64,000 bases of DNA from Arthrobacter alpinus (GCF_001445575.1 NZ_CP013200.1:4154001-4218000); one strand, 5' to 3'; numbered from the stretch's first letter, positions 8,250 through 18,298 are shown. Notes: generated by a model from the sequence alone, not told the origin. Program-made: numbers and translations.

Positions 8250-9808
8250 AGTCCCCCCTGGAGATCCGCGAAGTCAGCGGAACCGCTATCCCCCACAGCC
8301 AATGCTCCGTAGGTGACGCCCACGAATCCGCCGTTCTTCTCGGCGCACAGGTGGGAGATATCCAGCACATCAGAGCGAACTGATCCCCCATCGTCCGGTT
8401 CCCAGATAGCAACAGCACTAGTGCCATGCACCTCAAAGGCAAGAACACCTTTGCCTGTTCCCTGGGGCAGCGTCAGCCTTGGTGCGTGAGTGGAGACAAC
8501 TGAGGCGTCGCCCGAGACTGTGTCAATACTCAGCGTCCCGCCTCCCACTGTGACCGCCACAAAAGCCGTGGATGAGTAGCGCAGTGCCAGTCCGGCGCGA
8601 ACTCCGTAACTGGCATCCACCAGTCGAATCTGCACGCGCGTACTCAGGCTTGCCAACCGTCGGGCCACAAATGCGGGTCTAGAATCGGTGAGATCATTCC
8701 CGGCCTGCAGCCGGAATGTACCTGAGACCCCAGTTTCTGTGACGATCTCTGACGGATGACGCCGGACGGCAATGACGTCCTCACCTCCGGTTGCAGCGGG
8801 GTTATCTGGTGAGTCAAAGGGCAAGTGTTCCTGGCCAGTCAAACCCTGAAGGCCCTTGGGATTTTGGGGCAGCTGCCCTTCGCCCGGGGCAAAGACTGGC
8901 CAGTCGTTTTCCCATGTCACCGGAACCAAGAACGTTTCCCTCCCCAGCAAATCACAGCTGTCCCAGGCTCGGGTCGCCAAACAGACAGCCCACCAGCTGC
9001 CATCTTGCGCCTCAACGAGGTCTGCATGGCCAACATTTGTCACCGGCGTTGCGCGGCCAAGATTGCGGTGCGTCAAGACAGGGTTGGCAGGATTGCCGAC
9101 GAACGGTCCAAGTGGTGATTCGGCTCTAGCGACGACGATCGCATGGTGGAAGCTCGTGCCGCCTTCTGCCGCAAGGAGATACACAAACCCGTTGCGACGG
9201 AGCAGGTGCGGTCCCTCCGACCAGATGGCTCCGCGCAAGGCTCCGGACCAGACAATGGTCTCCTCCGTGTCCGGCACCAATGTTTCGTTGTCGAGCCTGC
9301 GTACCCACACTTCGGTTTGCTGCGCCCATTCAGGGAGCGGTGCCAGTCTGGTGCCATGAGCCCACATGCTGCCGTCAGGCTCAATCATGATGGAGGGGTC
9401 AATTCCGTCCATGTCCCACCAGATGGGATCCGACCACGGACCGGCCGCGTTCTCCGCCGTGACAACGAAGTTCCCCGAGGCTCCTTCGGCCCCGCCAACC
9501 AGCGTGCAGACCACCAGGAAACGGGTTCCATCGTGTCTGATCGTCGGTGCAAACAAGCCGCCGGAATCTCTCACGGTTGAGAGATTAATCTGGCCCGGAC
9601 GGTCGATCACATGGCCGATGAGTTCCCAACTGAGCAAGTCACGCGAGCGGTGCACGGGCAGACCGGGCAAATACTCGAAGGTGGAATTCACCAGGTAGAA
9701 CCAGGTCCCGTCATCCCCATCGACGCGGCACACGGACGGATCAGGATAAAATCCGGGCAAGACGGGATTGGTCTCGCCCCACATAGCAGTGGTTTGGTTC
9801 TCAGTCAT
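8246..9808 (-). CDS. GH43-family beta-xylosidase/alpha-L-arabinofuranosidase
   Basis: 520 residues. The first propeller motif NPVLPGFYPDPSVCRV carries the general-base Asp near residue 19. It is followed by STFEYLPGLPVHRSRDLLSWELIGHV and APTIRHDGTRFLVV. MDGIDPSIMIEPDG holds the transition-state Asp, and AIWSEGPHLLRR holds the acid Glu. A C-terminal beta-sandwich (VSGTFRLQAGNDLTDSRPAFVARR onward) matches the DUF1349/GH43_C2 extension of long xylosidases. ATG at 9808 is the start that matches the family. It overlaps the end of the DUF624 gene by 8 bases. No secretion signal, so it is cytoplasmic. Confidence 0.9.
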   Translation of the reverse strand: MTENQTTAMWGETNPVLPGFYPDPSVCRVDGDDGTWFYLVNSTFEYLPGLPVHRSRDLLSWELIGHVIDRPGQINLSTVRDSGGLFAPTIRHDGTRFLVVCTLVGGAEGASGNFVVTAENAAGPWSDPIWWDMDGIDPSIMIEPDGSMWAHGTRLAPLPEWAQQTEVWVRRLDNETLVPDTEETIVWSGALRGAIWSEGPHLLRRNGFVYLLAAEGGTSFHHAIVVARAESPLGPFVGNPANPVLTHRNLGRATPVTNVGHADLVEAQDGSWWAVCLATRAWDSCDLLGRETFLVPVTWENDWPVFAPGEGQLPQNPKGLQGLTGQEHLPFDSPDNPAATGGEDVIAVRRHPSEIVTETGVSGTFRLQAGNDLTDSRPAFVARRLASLSTRVQIRLVDASYGVRAGLALRYSSTAFVAVTVGGGTLSIDTVSGDASVVSTHAPRLTLPQGTGKGVLAFEVHGTSAVAIWEPDDGGSVRSDVLDISHLCAEKNGGFVGVTYGALAVGDSGSADFADLQGGL

Positions 9809-10490
9809 TCTTGATAAACCTCCGGGAAACGTCTGCGATGAGCGGCTGCGCAATAAGCCAGAGAATGCCACTAAAGGCCCACGCGAAGACCAGCAGGGCC
9901 AGTTCCGTACCAAGGTGCACCGTGGCTAGGGCAACGATCATGAGGGACAAAAAGCCAAGGCTCACCTTCCACTGCGCGAAAAGTTCGACGGCGGCGATCC
10001 GCATCGAATCTCGGGTGCGGAAGGAAAACAAGGACGAGACCACCAGCAGGTGCCCCGCCCAGACACCGAGTAGACCCAAGACGATGATCCCTACCGGTCG
10101 AAAAGTTACCCCGAAGGGAACTGACTCGGCAAAGACAATGTTGACGATCAACACCAGCGCCACGGCAACAACCACAGCCCACCACTTCATGGTGTCGAGA
10201 AAGTTCAGCCGGTATCCACGCCACAGGGCACGGGCCGGTGACAGATCTGGCGATGCGGCCCAAGTACGCATGGCATACACGGCTGCCGAGAGCGCAGGCC
10301 CCACGGGCAGCAGCGCAATGACGAAGAACGCAGCATTGGCAGCCGCATCGCCCAATACTGTCCATGCAACCAGTGTTGGCCCGCACATCAGAATGAGAAA
10401 AACCGCCAGCACCAGTAGCCGATACACACCTGCCGCCATCCGAGACAATACGCCGCTGCCAATCTCATTGGCGAGAGCGCTGGAACTCAT
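9801..10490 (-). CDS. DUF624 (YesL-like) integral membrane protein
   Basis: 229 residues with about five hydrophobic helices, beginning near residue 20 (YRLLVLAVFLILMCGPTLVAW), then FFVIALLPVGPALSAAV and further segments at about 98, 125 and 180. This is the YesL/DUF624 pattern commonly encoded with CUT1 oligosaccharide importers and glycosidases. Its role is unknown; an accessory function in oligosaccharide uptake is inferred from such neighbourhoods. It overlaps GH3 upstream by 4 bases and GH43 downstream by 8, so it is part of the same transcript. Confidence 0.85.
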   Translation of the reverse strand: MSSSALANEIGSGVLSRMAAGVYRLLVLAVFLILMCGPTLVAWTVLGDAAANAAFFVIALLPVGPALSAAVYAMRTWAASPDLSPARALWRGYRLNFLDTMKWWAVVVAVALVLIVNIVFAESVPFGVTFRPVGIIVLGLLGVWAGHLLVVSSLFSFRTRDSMRIAAVELFAQWKVSLGFLSLMIVALATVHLGTELALLVFAWAFSGILWLIAQPLIADVSRRFIKND

Positions 10491-12850
10491 CGCTGTTCCC
10501 CGGCCAGGGAGGCGGATCGAACGTGGACATGGCTGGTAGCCATGAGTTTACGATCTGCTCCAACAATTTGTTCGCGTCCCACAAGTGTCCGCCGAACCAC
10601 GGCATGCACGTCGGTGCTGGAGCGCGAGATGCGCAGTTCCAGCTCTCCCGGCTCCACGAGCTGATGCAGCTTGAGCCCCGCGAAGGAGGTCAGATCCGAG
10701 TGCAGCGTGAAATTCACCGTTGCGCTCTCTCCCGGTTCAAGGTCCACCCGCTGGTATGCGATCAGCCGAATGTCCGGGCGGGTGACTTGGGCCACGGGAT
10801 CATGCAAATAGACCTGTACGACGTCGGCCACCCTCCTTGCGCTGTTGTTGCTGAGCTCCATGGTCAGCGCGGTGCTTTCACCAATCTGCCATTGCTGATT
10901 CCCCGTGGTCACGTGGCCCCAACTCAGCTCGCCATAGGAGAGGCCGTGGCCGAAGGGGAACAGAGCTGTGGGGTCGAGATTTGAAACCCCGTTGCGCATG
11001 CCCAGCGGGGGCGCCAAATAGGTCCCCGGCTGAACATGGGGACTGTTGGGAATGCTCACCGGCAGGTGTCCACTGGGATTGATGGCACCCGTGAGCACTT
11101 CCGCGATGGCTTGTCCTCCACGTTGTCCCGGAAAGAACGTTTGCACTACCGCGGCACACTTCTGCGCCACCGAACCAAGTGCATAAGGGCGGCCGGAGAG
11201 TAGGAGTAGGACAACGGGTGTCCCGGTCGCCAAGATAGCTTCCAGCAGAGCTTGCTGCTCACCGGGCAGGCGCAGATCCGCAGCATCGCAGCCCTCCCCG
11301 GATGTTCCACGCCCAAACAGCCCGGCCTGATCTCCCAACACCACCAGTGCCACATCTGCGCCGGCCGCCGCATCCGTCGCGGCAGCAAAACCGCTCCTGC
11401 CTGCAGCCTTGACATCGCAACCCTTGGCAAAAGCGATCTCGCCTCGATGCTGTCCACGCAACCCCTCGAGCACGGTTCCGATCTCCAGCCCAAGGCCCCG
11501 CTCCGGATGCTTGACGCCAACATGTGCCGGAAATGAATAGCAGCCAAGCATGCCGTAAGCATCATCTGCCAGCGGGCCGACGACGGCGAGACGAGCCTCC
11601 GGACGCAGCGGCAGCACGCCGTCGTTCGCTACCAGAACGACGGCTTCCCGGGCGAGTTCCAGCGCTAGGGCTTGGGAATCTGTGGTGTCGAGCTCCACCT
11701 GATCCGGCACTTCCGGTTGGTAGTCCGCATCTAGCAGTCCCAAGTCAATCTTCTGCACAAGGACCCGTCGCAGTGCCCTGTTGACGAGCTCCTCGGAGAC
11801 GGCGCCAGAGCGAACGGCGTCATTCAGGGGTTTGCCGTAAGCAGCCACCGACGGCAACTCAACATCAATCCCTGCTGCGAGCGCGCGGGCGGCGGCTTCG
11901 GACTCGGTTCCGGCAACACGCTGAAGTGTGCGCAGGAACGCGATGGCAAAGTAGTCCGCCACCACAACGCCGTCGAACCCCCACGTGCCCCGCAGCAATT
12001 CGGTGAGCAGCTGCGGATCGGCAGCGGCGGGTACGCCATCAACCTCGGCGTAGGAATTCATCACCGACCGGGCGCCGCCATGGCGCAGCGCCATCTCGAA
12101 CGGCGGGTAGTAGACATCTGCCATCTCCCGTGGGCCCGCCGCGACCGGCGCGTGGTTGCGTGCCGCCCGCGAACCGGAGTATCCGGCAAAATGCTTGAGT
12201 GTGGCAACAATGCCAGCACTTTCAAGCCCTTGAACATACGCGGCGCCAACGGTACCAACTAGATACGGGTCCTCGCCGATGGTTTCTTCCACTCTTCCCC
12301 ATCGGTAATCCCGCACCACGTCCAAAACCGGCGCGAGCCCTTGGTGTACGCCCACGGAACGCAACGACCTGCCAATCTGCCCGGCAATGCGGCCAACCAG
12401 CTCCGGGTTGAAGCTGGCTCCCCAAGACAGTGGAACCGGATATGCCGTTGCGCCCCACGCGGAGAAGCCGGCTAGGCATTCCTCGTGGACCTGGGCAGGG
12501 ATTCCGAAACGGTTGGCGGCCATGATCTGCCGCTGAGCCCTGGCCAAGGATTGCGCCCCGGCCGAAGGATCAACCGGAACGGTGCCGAAGGGCCGAGTGA
12601 GTTGCCCTAGCCCGTCGACAATCACCTCGGCAAAGACGGGAGTGTCCTGGCTCATGTCGCTTTGGTACGGCGCCACGTCCCCTCCCCCATCGTCGGCGCC
12701 AACCCACAGGCCCACGAGTTGGCTCGTTTTCTCCTCTAGCGTCATTTCAGCAATCAGCACATCGGCCCGATCTGTTGCCGAAAGTGAGGTGTCATGCCAT
12801 GGCCTTGCTTTCAGGAAATTGGACTGGACCACTGAACTGTCAATTGTCAT
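10487..12850 (-). CDS. GH3 beta-xylosidase/beta-glucosidase
   Basis: 787 residues, normal for three-domain GH3 enzymes. The N-terminal barrel has MTLEEKTSQLVGLW, GRVEETIGEDPYLVG and ATLKHFAGYSGS. The nucleophile Asp lies in FDGVVVADYFAI near residue 290. The alpha/beta sandwich follows (VLVANDGVLPLRPEARLAVVGP), then the fibronectin-III-like end (DVVQVYLHDPVAQVTRPDIRLIAYQRVDLEPGES). ATG at 12850 has AGAAGG ten bases upstream and is preferred over a TTG at 12859. No signal peptide. In this operon it most likely releases xylose from xylo-oligosaccharides, though glucose specificity cannot be excluded. Confidence 0.92.
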   Translation of the reverse strand: MTIDSSVVQSNFLKARPWHDTSLSATDRADVLIAEMTLEEKTSQLVGLWVGADDGGGDVAPYQSDMSQDTPVFAEVIVDGLGQLTRPFGTVPVDPSAGAQSLARAQRQIMAANRFGIPAQVHEECLAGFSAWGATAYPVPLSWGASFNPELVGRIAGQIGRSLRSVGVHQGLAPVLDVVRDYRWGRVEETIGEDPYLVGTVGAAYVQGLESAGIVATLKHFAGYSGSRAARNHAPVAAGPREMADVYYPPFEMALRHGGARSVMNSYAEVDGVPAAADPQLLTELLRGTWGFDGVVVADYFAIAFLRTLQRVAGTESEAAARALAAGIDVELPSVAAYGKPLNDAVRSGAVSEELVNRALRRVLVQKIDLGLLDADYQPEVPDQVELDTTDSQALALELAREAVVLVANDGVLPLRPEARLAVVGPLADDAYGMLGCYSFPAHVGVKHPERGLGLEIGTVLEGLRGQHRGEIAFAKGCDVKAAGRSGFAAATDAAAGADVALVVLGDQAGLFGRGTSGEGCDAADLRLPGEQQALLEAILATGTPVVLLLLSGRPYALGSVAQKCAAVVQTFFPGQRGGQAIAEVLTGAINPSGHLPVSIPNSPHVQPGTYLAPPLGMRNGVSNLDPTALFPFGHGLSYGELSWGHVTTGNQQWQIGESTALTMELSNNSARRVADVVQVYLHDPVAQVTRPDIRLIAYQRVDLEPGESATVNFTLHSDLTSFAGLKLHQLVEPGELELRISRSSTDVHAVVRRTLVGREQIVGADRKLMATSHVHVRSASLAGEQR

Positions 12851-12928
12851 GCGTTGCAAACCTTCTGATGGAAATGGGCCCGGACAGTTAGCCGGGAAAC
12901 AACTGTTGGAGAAGGGACTCGATGGCGG

Positions 12929-13876
12929 CTAGCCCTTGACGGAACCAAGCATGATGCCTGAGACAAAGAACCTTTGAACAAACGGATAGATGCACAGTAT
13001 GGGGATGACTGTAAGGATCATCGTCACCGATTGAATGTTTGCGGAGAGTGCTGCTGCCGAACTGCCGGAGGCGGCTGCGCCCTCTGACGCTGCACTGGAC
13101 GCACCGGCAATCAAGTTCCGCAGGAACAAGGTGACGGGGAAGAGCTCACTTTTGTCCAGGTAAAGGAACGCGGCAAACCAGTCGTTCCAGAATGCCACTG
13201 AATAAAACAAGACCATTGTGGCAATGACTGCTTTAGAGAGCGGGAGGACTATGCGTCCGAATATCCCGAACCAGCTCAGACCATCGATCTGTGCTGCCTC
13301 TTCCAAATCCTTGGGCAGATTCTCAAAGAAGGACTTCATCACCAAGAGGTTGAACACGGAGATGGCACCAGGGATAACGAGCGCCCACATGGTGTTCTTC
13401 ATGCCCAATGAGGAAATCAAGACGTAGTTCGGGACAATTCCACCGTTGAAGAACATCGTGAAGACGGCAATGCCAATCAAGATCTTCCGTCCGCGAAGGT
13501 GCTCCTTGGAGAGGACATAGGCGAAGGCGGTGGTGAGCGTCATGGCGATGATGGTCGCCACCACGGTGTACAGGACCGTGTTGCCGTAATTACGCCAAAA
13601 CATCCCGTTATTCATCACTGCCACGTAGGAATTAATGTTGAAATCAACCGGCAGCACGTTCACTTGCCCGGCCTTGATGGCCCCAGGAGAGCTGAAGGAT
13701 TGGGCAAGGACAGTCACGAACGGATAGAGCATGATCAAACACAAGGTGATCAACGCCATTGCGTTCAACCATGTGAAAATCCTGTATCCGGTGGAGTCCC
13801 GGGACCCTCGCGGCCTGCCTGTGCGGCGTACCTTGATTCCCTTGGCTCCCTTGGCTAGGTCTGTTTGAATCACCAT
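12929..13876 (-). CDS. CUT1-type sugar ABC transporter permease (LplC/YtcP-like)
   Basis: 315 residues, six predicted membrane helices starting with FTWLNAMALITLCLIMLYPFVTVLA. The cytoplasmic EAA loop EEAAQIDGLSWFGIFGRIVLPLSKA, which docks the ATPase, is clear near residue 203. The C-terminal IQSVTMILTVIPILCIYPFVQRFFVSGIMLGSVKG is typical of the YtcP group. It carries an unusual Ala/Ser-rich insert (about residues 258-275) before the last helix. It overlaps the second permease by 7 bases. No ATPase gene is present in the operon, so a shared MsmK/UgpC-type ATPase elsewhere is expected (established for CUT1 systems, inferred here). Confidence 0.93.
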   Translation of the reverse strand: MVIQTDLAKGAKGIKVRRTGRPRGSRDSTGYRIFTWLNAMALITLCLIMLYPFVTVLAQSFSSPGAIKAGQVNVLPVDFNINSYVAVMNNGMFWRNYGNTVLYTVVATIIAMTLTTAFAYVLSKEHLRGRKILIGIAVFTMFFNGGIVPNYVLISSLGMKNTMWALVIPGAISVFNLLVMKSFFENLPKDLEEAAQIDGLSWFGIFGRIVLPLSKAVIATMVLFYSVAFWNDWFAAFLYLDKSELFPVTLFLRNLIAGASSAASEGAAASGSSAAALSANIQSVTMILTVIPILCIYPFVQRFFVSGIMLGSVKG

Positions 13877-14904
13877 AAACTTGCTCCTACTACTCGCCGT
13901 GAAATGAAGTTCGCGGACAAAACCATGACCAACCCAATCAGCGCTTGGAACAGCCCGATTGCCGCGGCATAACTGAGGTTGTTCGACACTAGGCCCACTC
14001 GGTACAGGTATGTCGAGATCACATCTGCGGTGGAGTAGGTCAAGGGGTTGTACAGCAGGAGGACCTTTTCAAAGCCAACGTTGAGGAACGTGCCGATGTT
14101 GAGGATCAAAAGCGTCATCATGGTCGGCCGGATTCCGGGGAGGGTGACATGCCAGATCTGGCTCCACCTGTTGGCCCCATCGATCTCGGCCGCCTCGTAC
14201 AGCGACGAATCAACCGTGGTCAGTGCCGCGAGGTAGAGGATGGTCCCCCAGCCAACTGTTTGCCACACTTCAGATCCAACGTAGATGGCGCGGAACCACT
14301 CAGCCCGCTGCAGGAACGGAATCGCATCACCGCCAAAAGCGGTGATGATTTGATTCGCGGTCCCTTGCACCGACAACAACTGCATGACCATTCCGACGAT
14401 GATCACAATGGAGAGAAAATGCGGTAGATACGAGATCGACTGCACCAATCGCTTGAAGGCTTTCTTGCGCACCTCGTTAAGTAGGAGGGCAAGAAGGATT
14501 GGCAGCGGAAAGCAAACGATGAGTGTCAGGGCACCAAGGATGACCGTGTTTGAAAAGACGTGCCAGAACGTTGGGTCATTGATGAACATGGAAACGTACC
14601 TCAGACCCACCCATTCATCGCCAAAGATATTTCCCCCTGGCCTGAATCGGCGGAACGCAATCACGTTTCCGAGCATGGGCGCGTACCGGAAGATCGCAAG
14701 AAAGATCAGCGGCACGATCGCCAGAGCGTACAGCTGCCAATCGCGTTGCAACGATTTTCGCAACGGCCTACGCCCGGCATTTTTGGATGTGCGGCGGGAC
14801 CGGGCTGGCCCATCGTGTCCGCCGTGAGTCGAGGATTGGCTCGGAGGCAGGCCGTCAGTCTTAGTCGCTGGCTGATTCACCTGCACCGTGTTTGTGGTTG
14901 TCAT
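13870..14904 (-). CDS. CUT1-type sugar ABC transporter permease (LplB-like)
   Basis: 344 residues. A long positively charged N-terminal tail (about 50 residues, RSRRTSKNAGRRPLRKSLQRDWQLY) leads into the first helix ALAIVPLIFLAIFRYAPMLGNVIAF. The EAA motif YEAAEIDGANRWSQIWHVTLPGIRP is near residue 236. The closing LIGLVMVLSANFISRRVVGASLW is the LplB ending. With the downstream permease it forms the heterodimeric channel for oligosaccharides captured by the lipoprotein at 14982-16652. Confidence 0.93.
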   Translation of the reverse strand: MTTTNTVQVNQPATKTDGLPPSQSSTHGGHDGPARSRRTSKNAGRRPLRKSLQRDWQLYALAIVPLIFLAIFRYAPMLGNVIAFRRFRPGGNIFGDEWVGLRYVSMFINDPTFWHVFSNTVILGALTLIVCFPLPILLALLLNEVRKKAFKRLVQSISYLPHFLSIVIIVGMVMQLLSVQGTANQIITAFGGDAIPFLQRAEWFRAIYVGSEVWQTVGWGTILYLAALTTVDSSLYEAAEIDGANRWSQIWHVTLPGIRPTMMTLLILNIGTFLNVGFEKVLLLYNPLTYSTADVISTYLYRVGLVSNNLSYAAAIGLFQALIGLVMVLSANFISRRVVGASLW

Positions 14905-14981
14905 GTCATCGCCCCATCAGCTCAGTGGCATGGCGATTCAAACACCCTCTCGCGGCCTGGACCGTCGCGGATTCCAAGGAC

Positions 14982-16652
14982 CTACGCCTTTTTCGCGAAG
15001 CGGTCGTGGGCGGTGTTAAGCAGGTCAACGTAACTCGTGAGACCTTGTCCTTCAAGCTCGGCAACGTACTTATCCCATTCGCTGAGGTTGCGCTCTCCAA
15101 GCACGAACTTCAAGGTATTGGTATCGACATTGTCTTTCAAAGGAGTGGCAAGCAAGGAGGACTGCTCCAGTTCCGCCTCTTCCAACGGTGCCGGCTCGTC
15201 TGGTTCGCGGAAAGTCCTGGTCTTCAGGACCGAATCAATGTACGCCACGGCATCTTTGGGGCTGTAAGACTCTTTCAACTTCCGGCTTTCGGTTCCTTCA
15301 GCGGCGAATGTGGAGTATCCAAGGTCCTTTTGAATATCCACGGCACCCTTGCTCATGAGGTTCCATGCGTCAAGCGAGAATCCGTCCTTGAGCTTGATGA
15401 CACCTGCAGCATCCTTTGTGTACTGTTTGCCTTCTACGCCCCACCGCAGCAGGTCCCGTGCATCAGGGTTGTAGAAGTACCAGTCAACAAACTGCAACAG
15501 GGCCTGGAAGTTGGGTTCGTCCTTGGCCTTTGAACTGAGCATGAAACCGTGCCAGAAGTTGCGGGGTCCAATGACATTGCCAGCGGGGCCGCCGGGCGGG
15601 GCAATGAGAATGACCTCGTGCTTACCCTTCCCCAAGGTCTTGTCGAGCGCCGTCGAATATTCAATGACAGTGCCGGTGTTCCCAGAAGCGGCAAAGACCT
15701 TATTGTTGGCGAATTTCTCCGAAACAGTGGCGTTTCCGCCACCAGCATCGGCCGCCGTCAAAGATTCCGGATCCAGCAGACCGTCCTTGACCAAGCCGTG
15801 GAAGAACGTGAGAAGGTCCTTGTACTCTTTCGATGTGGCGACGGACTTGAGCTTCTTTGTTTCCTGGTCGAGAATTGTGCCCGTTCCGAAACCCCAGCCA
15901 GCCTGCGTACCGAAGGCGCGAGCAGCGTAATTGAGCAGTGATTGCCCTTCGAAGCCGTCAGCTAGCGGATAGGAATCCGGATATTTGGCCTTGATCTTGA
16001 CCAATCCTTCCCGCACCTCATCCCACGTATTGGGAATTCCGGCGCCAACCTCCTCGAACACATCCTTGCGGATCATGAGTGAAAAGACGGGTACGGAAAC
16101 CTCTTGAAGGCCCGGCAACATGTAGTACTTCCCGTCAGCCTGGCGCAGATTCTCCATCATGGCTCCAAGATCCCATTCCTTCACGTACTTCTTGAAGTTG
16201 GGCATGTGCTCTACGTAGTCACTCATGGGCAGGACAGCGCCGGAGGACACAAACGGCTTCTCATCACCTGTGTAGATGAGCGGAATGATCGAGGGAGCAT
16301 CGCCGGCGCTGATGAGCAGGCTACGCTTCTCCACTGCGTCGCTGAAGGGAATGTGGGTCAATTCAAGGTTGACGTTGGTTCGAGCCTTGATTTCCTTGAA
16401 TACTTCCCAAGAGTCCTTCACCGGAAGTTCCGGCCAATCCGTCCAAAGAATGGAGAGATCCAACGGCTCCGTGGCCTTGAACTGCATGTCTGCCTCGAAG
16501 CCCTCCATGGCGCCGACGTTCTGGGTTGAGATGTCCACGGGGGCATCTGATTTCTTACTGCAACCAACGAGGGCCACAAGTCCGGCTGCGGCGATGCCCG
16601 TGACAAACGCGCGCCGACTAATGGGTGGGTTTTTAAACGTGAAAGCTGCCAT
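14982..16652 (-). CDS. Extracellular oligosaccharide-binding lipoprotein of the CUT1 importer
   Basis: 556 residues, the large size of LplA-type binding proteins. The N-terminus has a twin-arginine-like SRRAFVTG followed by a hydrophobic stretch and the lipobox LVALVGC (Cys about residue 31). It is therefore probably a membrane-anchored lipoprotein, perhaps exported folded by Tat (inference). The mature part has the family 1 binding-protein pattern (DWPELPVKDSWEVFKEIKARTNVNLEL and GIPNTWDEVREGLVKIKAKYPDSYPL). First gene of the minus-strand operon. A perfect palindromic operator lies 36-52 bases upstream of its start, pointing to LacI control. Confidence 0.93.
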   Translation of the reverse strand: MAAFTFKNPPISRRAFVTGIAAAGLVALVGCSKKSDAPVDISTQNVGAMEGFEADMQFKATEPLDLSILWTDWPELPVKDSWEVFKEIKARTNVNLELTHIPFSDAVEKRSLLISAGDAPSIIPLIYTGDEKPFVSSGAVLPMSDYVEHMPNFKKYVKEWDLGAMMENLRQADGKYYMLPGLQEVSVPVFSLMIRKDVFEEVGAGIPNTWDEVREGLVKIKAKYPDSYPLADGFEGQSLLNYAARAFGTQAGWGFGTGTILDQETKKLKSVATSKEYKDLLTFFHGLVKDGLLDPESLTAADAGGGNATVSEKFANNKVFAASGNTGTVIEYSTALDKTLGKGKHEVILIAPPGGPAGNVIGPRNFWHGFMLSSKAKDEPNFQALLQFVDWYFYNPDARDLLRWGVEGKQYTKDAAGVIKLKDGFSLDAWNLMSKGAVDIQKDLGYSTFAAEGTESRKLKESYSPKDAVAYIDSVLKTRTFREPDEPAPLEEAELEQSSLLATPLKDNVDTNTLKFVLGERNLSEWDKYVAELEGQGLTSYVDLLNTAHDRFAKKA

Positions 16653-17285
16653 TTTCTCTTCCTTGAGTGTGAGCTAAACCTGCGCCAGTTCCGATAGTTT
16701 CGGAAGACTTCCGATACTTTTGAAGAGTAATCTAGCTCACAAATGAAGTCAATGGCTCCGCTGACTCAGGTGGATGAGACCAGCATGATTAGGGCTCCAC
16801 AGCTGTAATAAGTGACCCGCCGGTCGTTTCGGGCGCCGCTATTGAACCGCGCAAGGGCGGGAAATAGCCTCAAAGCCGCAATCGTCATCGGTAAGCGGTG
16901 GCTATATTGGTCCTTTTGGACAGTTCTGGCGGGATCCGTCACGATTCCAGCCTTGGAAGTCACAAAGCGCCAGTCTGAGGCACAGAACCGTCAGGGGCGG
17001 ACGGGACCCTCACCGCGGTCATACGCGATGGAGCCGACGAAGAGGCGTCCGTGCCGATCGCATCCGCCTTTATTGAGTCTCACGTTTTCGCCGTGAAGAA
17101 TTTCCGGCCCGGCGAGAGCGTTTCAAGATCGATCTCGGCCAAGTCCAGGCCGCGCTTCGTATCGATGACAAATACGTTTCCGCGCCGCCGCCTGATCAGG
17201 CGGCACTCCAGGGATCGGCATGGGGCCTCGCTCGAGTGAAACCTCTCCAGCGCCGAACTTGCCCAGGTTCGCCGTTTATTGTTCG
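16653..17285. other. Regulatory gap before the transporter operon
   Basis: 633 bases between the binding-protein start and the end of the frameshifted LacI gene. The operon promoter and operators lie at its right-hand (gene-proximal) end, 16689-16725. The rest has no convincing gene. A minus-strand stretch ending VFVIDTKRGLDLAEIDLETLSPGRKF near 17080-17180 reads somewhat protein-like and may be a remnant, but no start or family could be assigned. Confidence 0.5.
16689..16725. promoter_or_regulatory. Tandem LacI-type operators before the sugar-binding lipoprotein gene
   Basis: TTCCGATAGTTTCGGAA (16689-16705) is a perfect palindrome, TTCCGA-N5-TCGGAA. A second, imperfect copy TTCCGATACTTTTGAAG follows at 16709-16725, with 20 bases between starts (two helical turns). 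The core recurs before the LacI gene at 3443. Odd-spaced palindromes of this sort are typical LacI-family operators. The regulator at 3443 is the likely binder; the damaged one at 17286-18298 is an alternative. Confidence 0.7.
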
Positions 17286-18298
17286 CTAACCAAGCGTTTG
17301 TGAGGCGCTGGATTCTCGCATGATGAGCGACGGTTCTACTTTCTCGCACCCTTTGGGGACTGGTTCGCCGCCAATCGCATTGATGATGATTGTGGCGGCG
17401 CGGCGGCCGATTTCCGCGAGATGGAGATCGATAGTCGTCAGCGGCGGGCGCGCTGCCTGGGCCATGACGTCCCAATTATCGACGCCGACGACGCCGACTT
17501 GCGAGGGACGTCAACGCCGGACTCGCGAAGTCCTGTTTCGAAGCCACGGGCTATCTGGTCGCTTCCGCAAAACGCGCCATCGAATTCACCCCCGTCGCGA
17601 ACAAGACGGAGTGCCGCCTCGCGTCCCCATCGTTCGGACCATTCACCGAACTGAGGTACTGACACCCATGTGAGCCCGTGACCGGAGAGCGCAAGGGATG
17701 CGCCGCGGTGTCGTTCTGCCGTGGCGGCTTGGTCCCCGTTTCCCGATATCTGAACCAGCCGACGTCGACCACTCCCTACGAGGTGGTCGATTGCGAGTGA
17801 GCCCACTGCGTGATTATTCGGGACTACTGAGCAGTCATCGGGTTCAGTGGAGGGCGCAAACGCATAGACGACGGGAACGGATCCGGTTCCCCGAACTGGC
17901 GGCCTCGGGTCATTGCCGCGGCCAGTGACAATAATTCCGTCCACTCGCCGTCGCATCAGGCTGTCGATGTAGAACTGCTCACGAAGGGCGTCCCCGCGGC
18001 CGTCACACATCAGCACCGCTACCCTGCCCGGCCCCAGAGTGTCTTCGGCGCCCAACATGATCGGATTGGTGAAACGTCCGAAACTATCGGAGGTGAGCAC
18101 ACCAACGGAATAAGCGAGATCAACAGTTGCCCCCGAGTTTGCTCGTGTACGGGGCACGAATCCCAGCCGCGCTGCCTCTTGAAGAACTCGCTCCCGGGTA
18201 TTGGATGACACCCGGCCAGTTCCGTTCAATGCTTTTGACACCGTTCCGATGGACACGCCAGCGGCCTCGGCAACGTGGTTAATCGTGATTGCTCGCAT
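17286..18298 (-). pseudogene. LacI-family regulator with a single-base frameshift
   Basis: ATG at 18298 has AGAAGG five bases upstream. The N-terminus ITINHVAEAAGVSIGTVSKALNG is a standard LacI helix-turn-helix. The frame is good through FETGLRESGVDVPR and then shifts near 17497-17503. In the next frame the expected VGVVGVDNWDVMAQAARPPLTTIDLHLAEIG and a LacI-like end continue to TAG at 17286. With the missing base the protein would be about 337 residues, exactly family length. Either a recent loss-of-function mutation or a sequence error. It is divergent from GH127, so it probably controlled that gene and perhaps the transporter operon. Confidence 0.85.

Noticed and set aside
14892..15533. 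213-codon plus-strand frame opposite the sugar-binding lipoprotein
   Set aside because: Antisense shadow without family support; the lipoprotein with lipobox is on the other strand.
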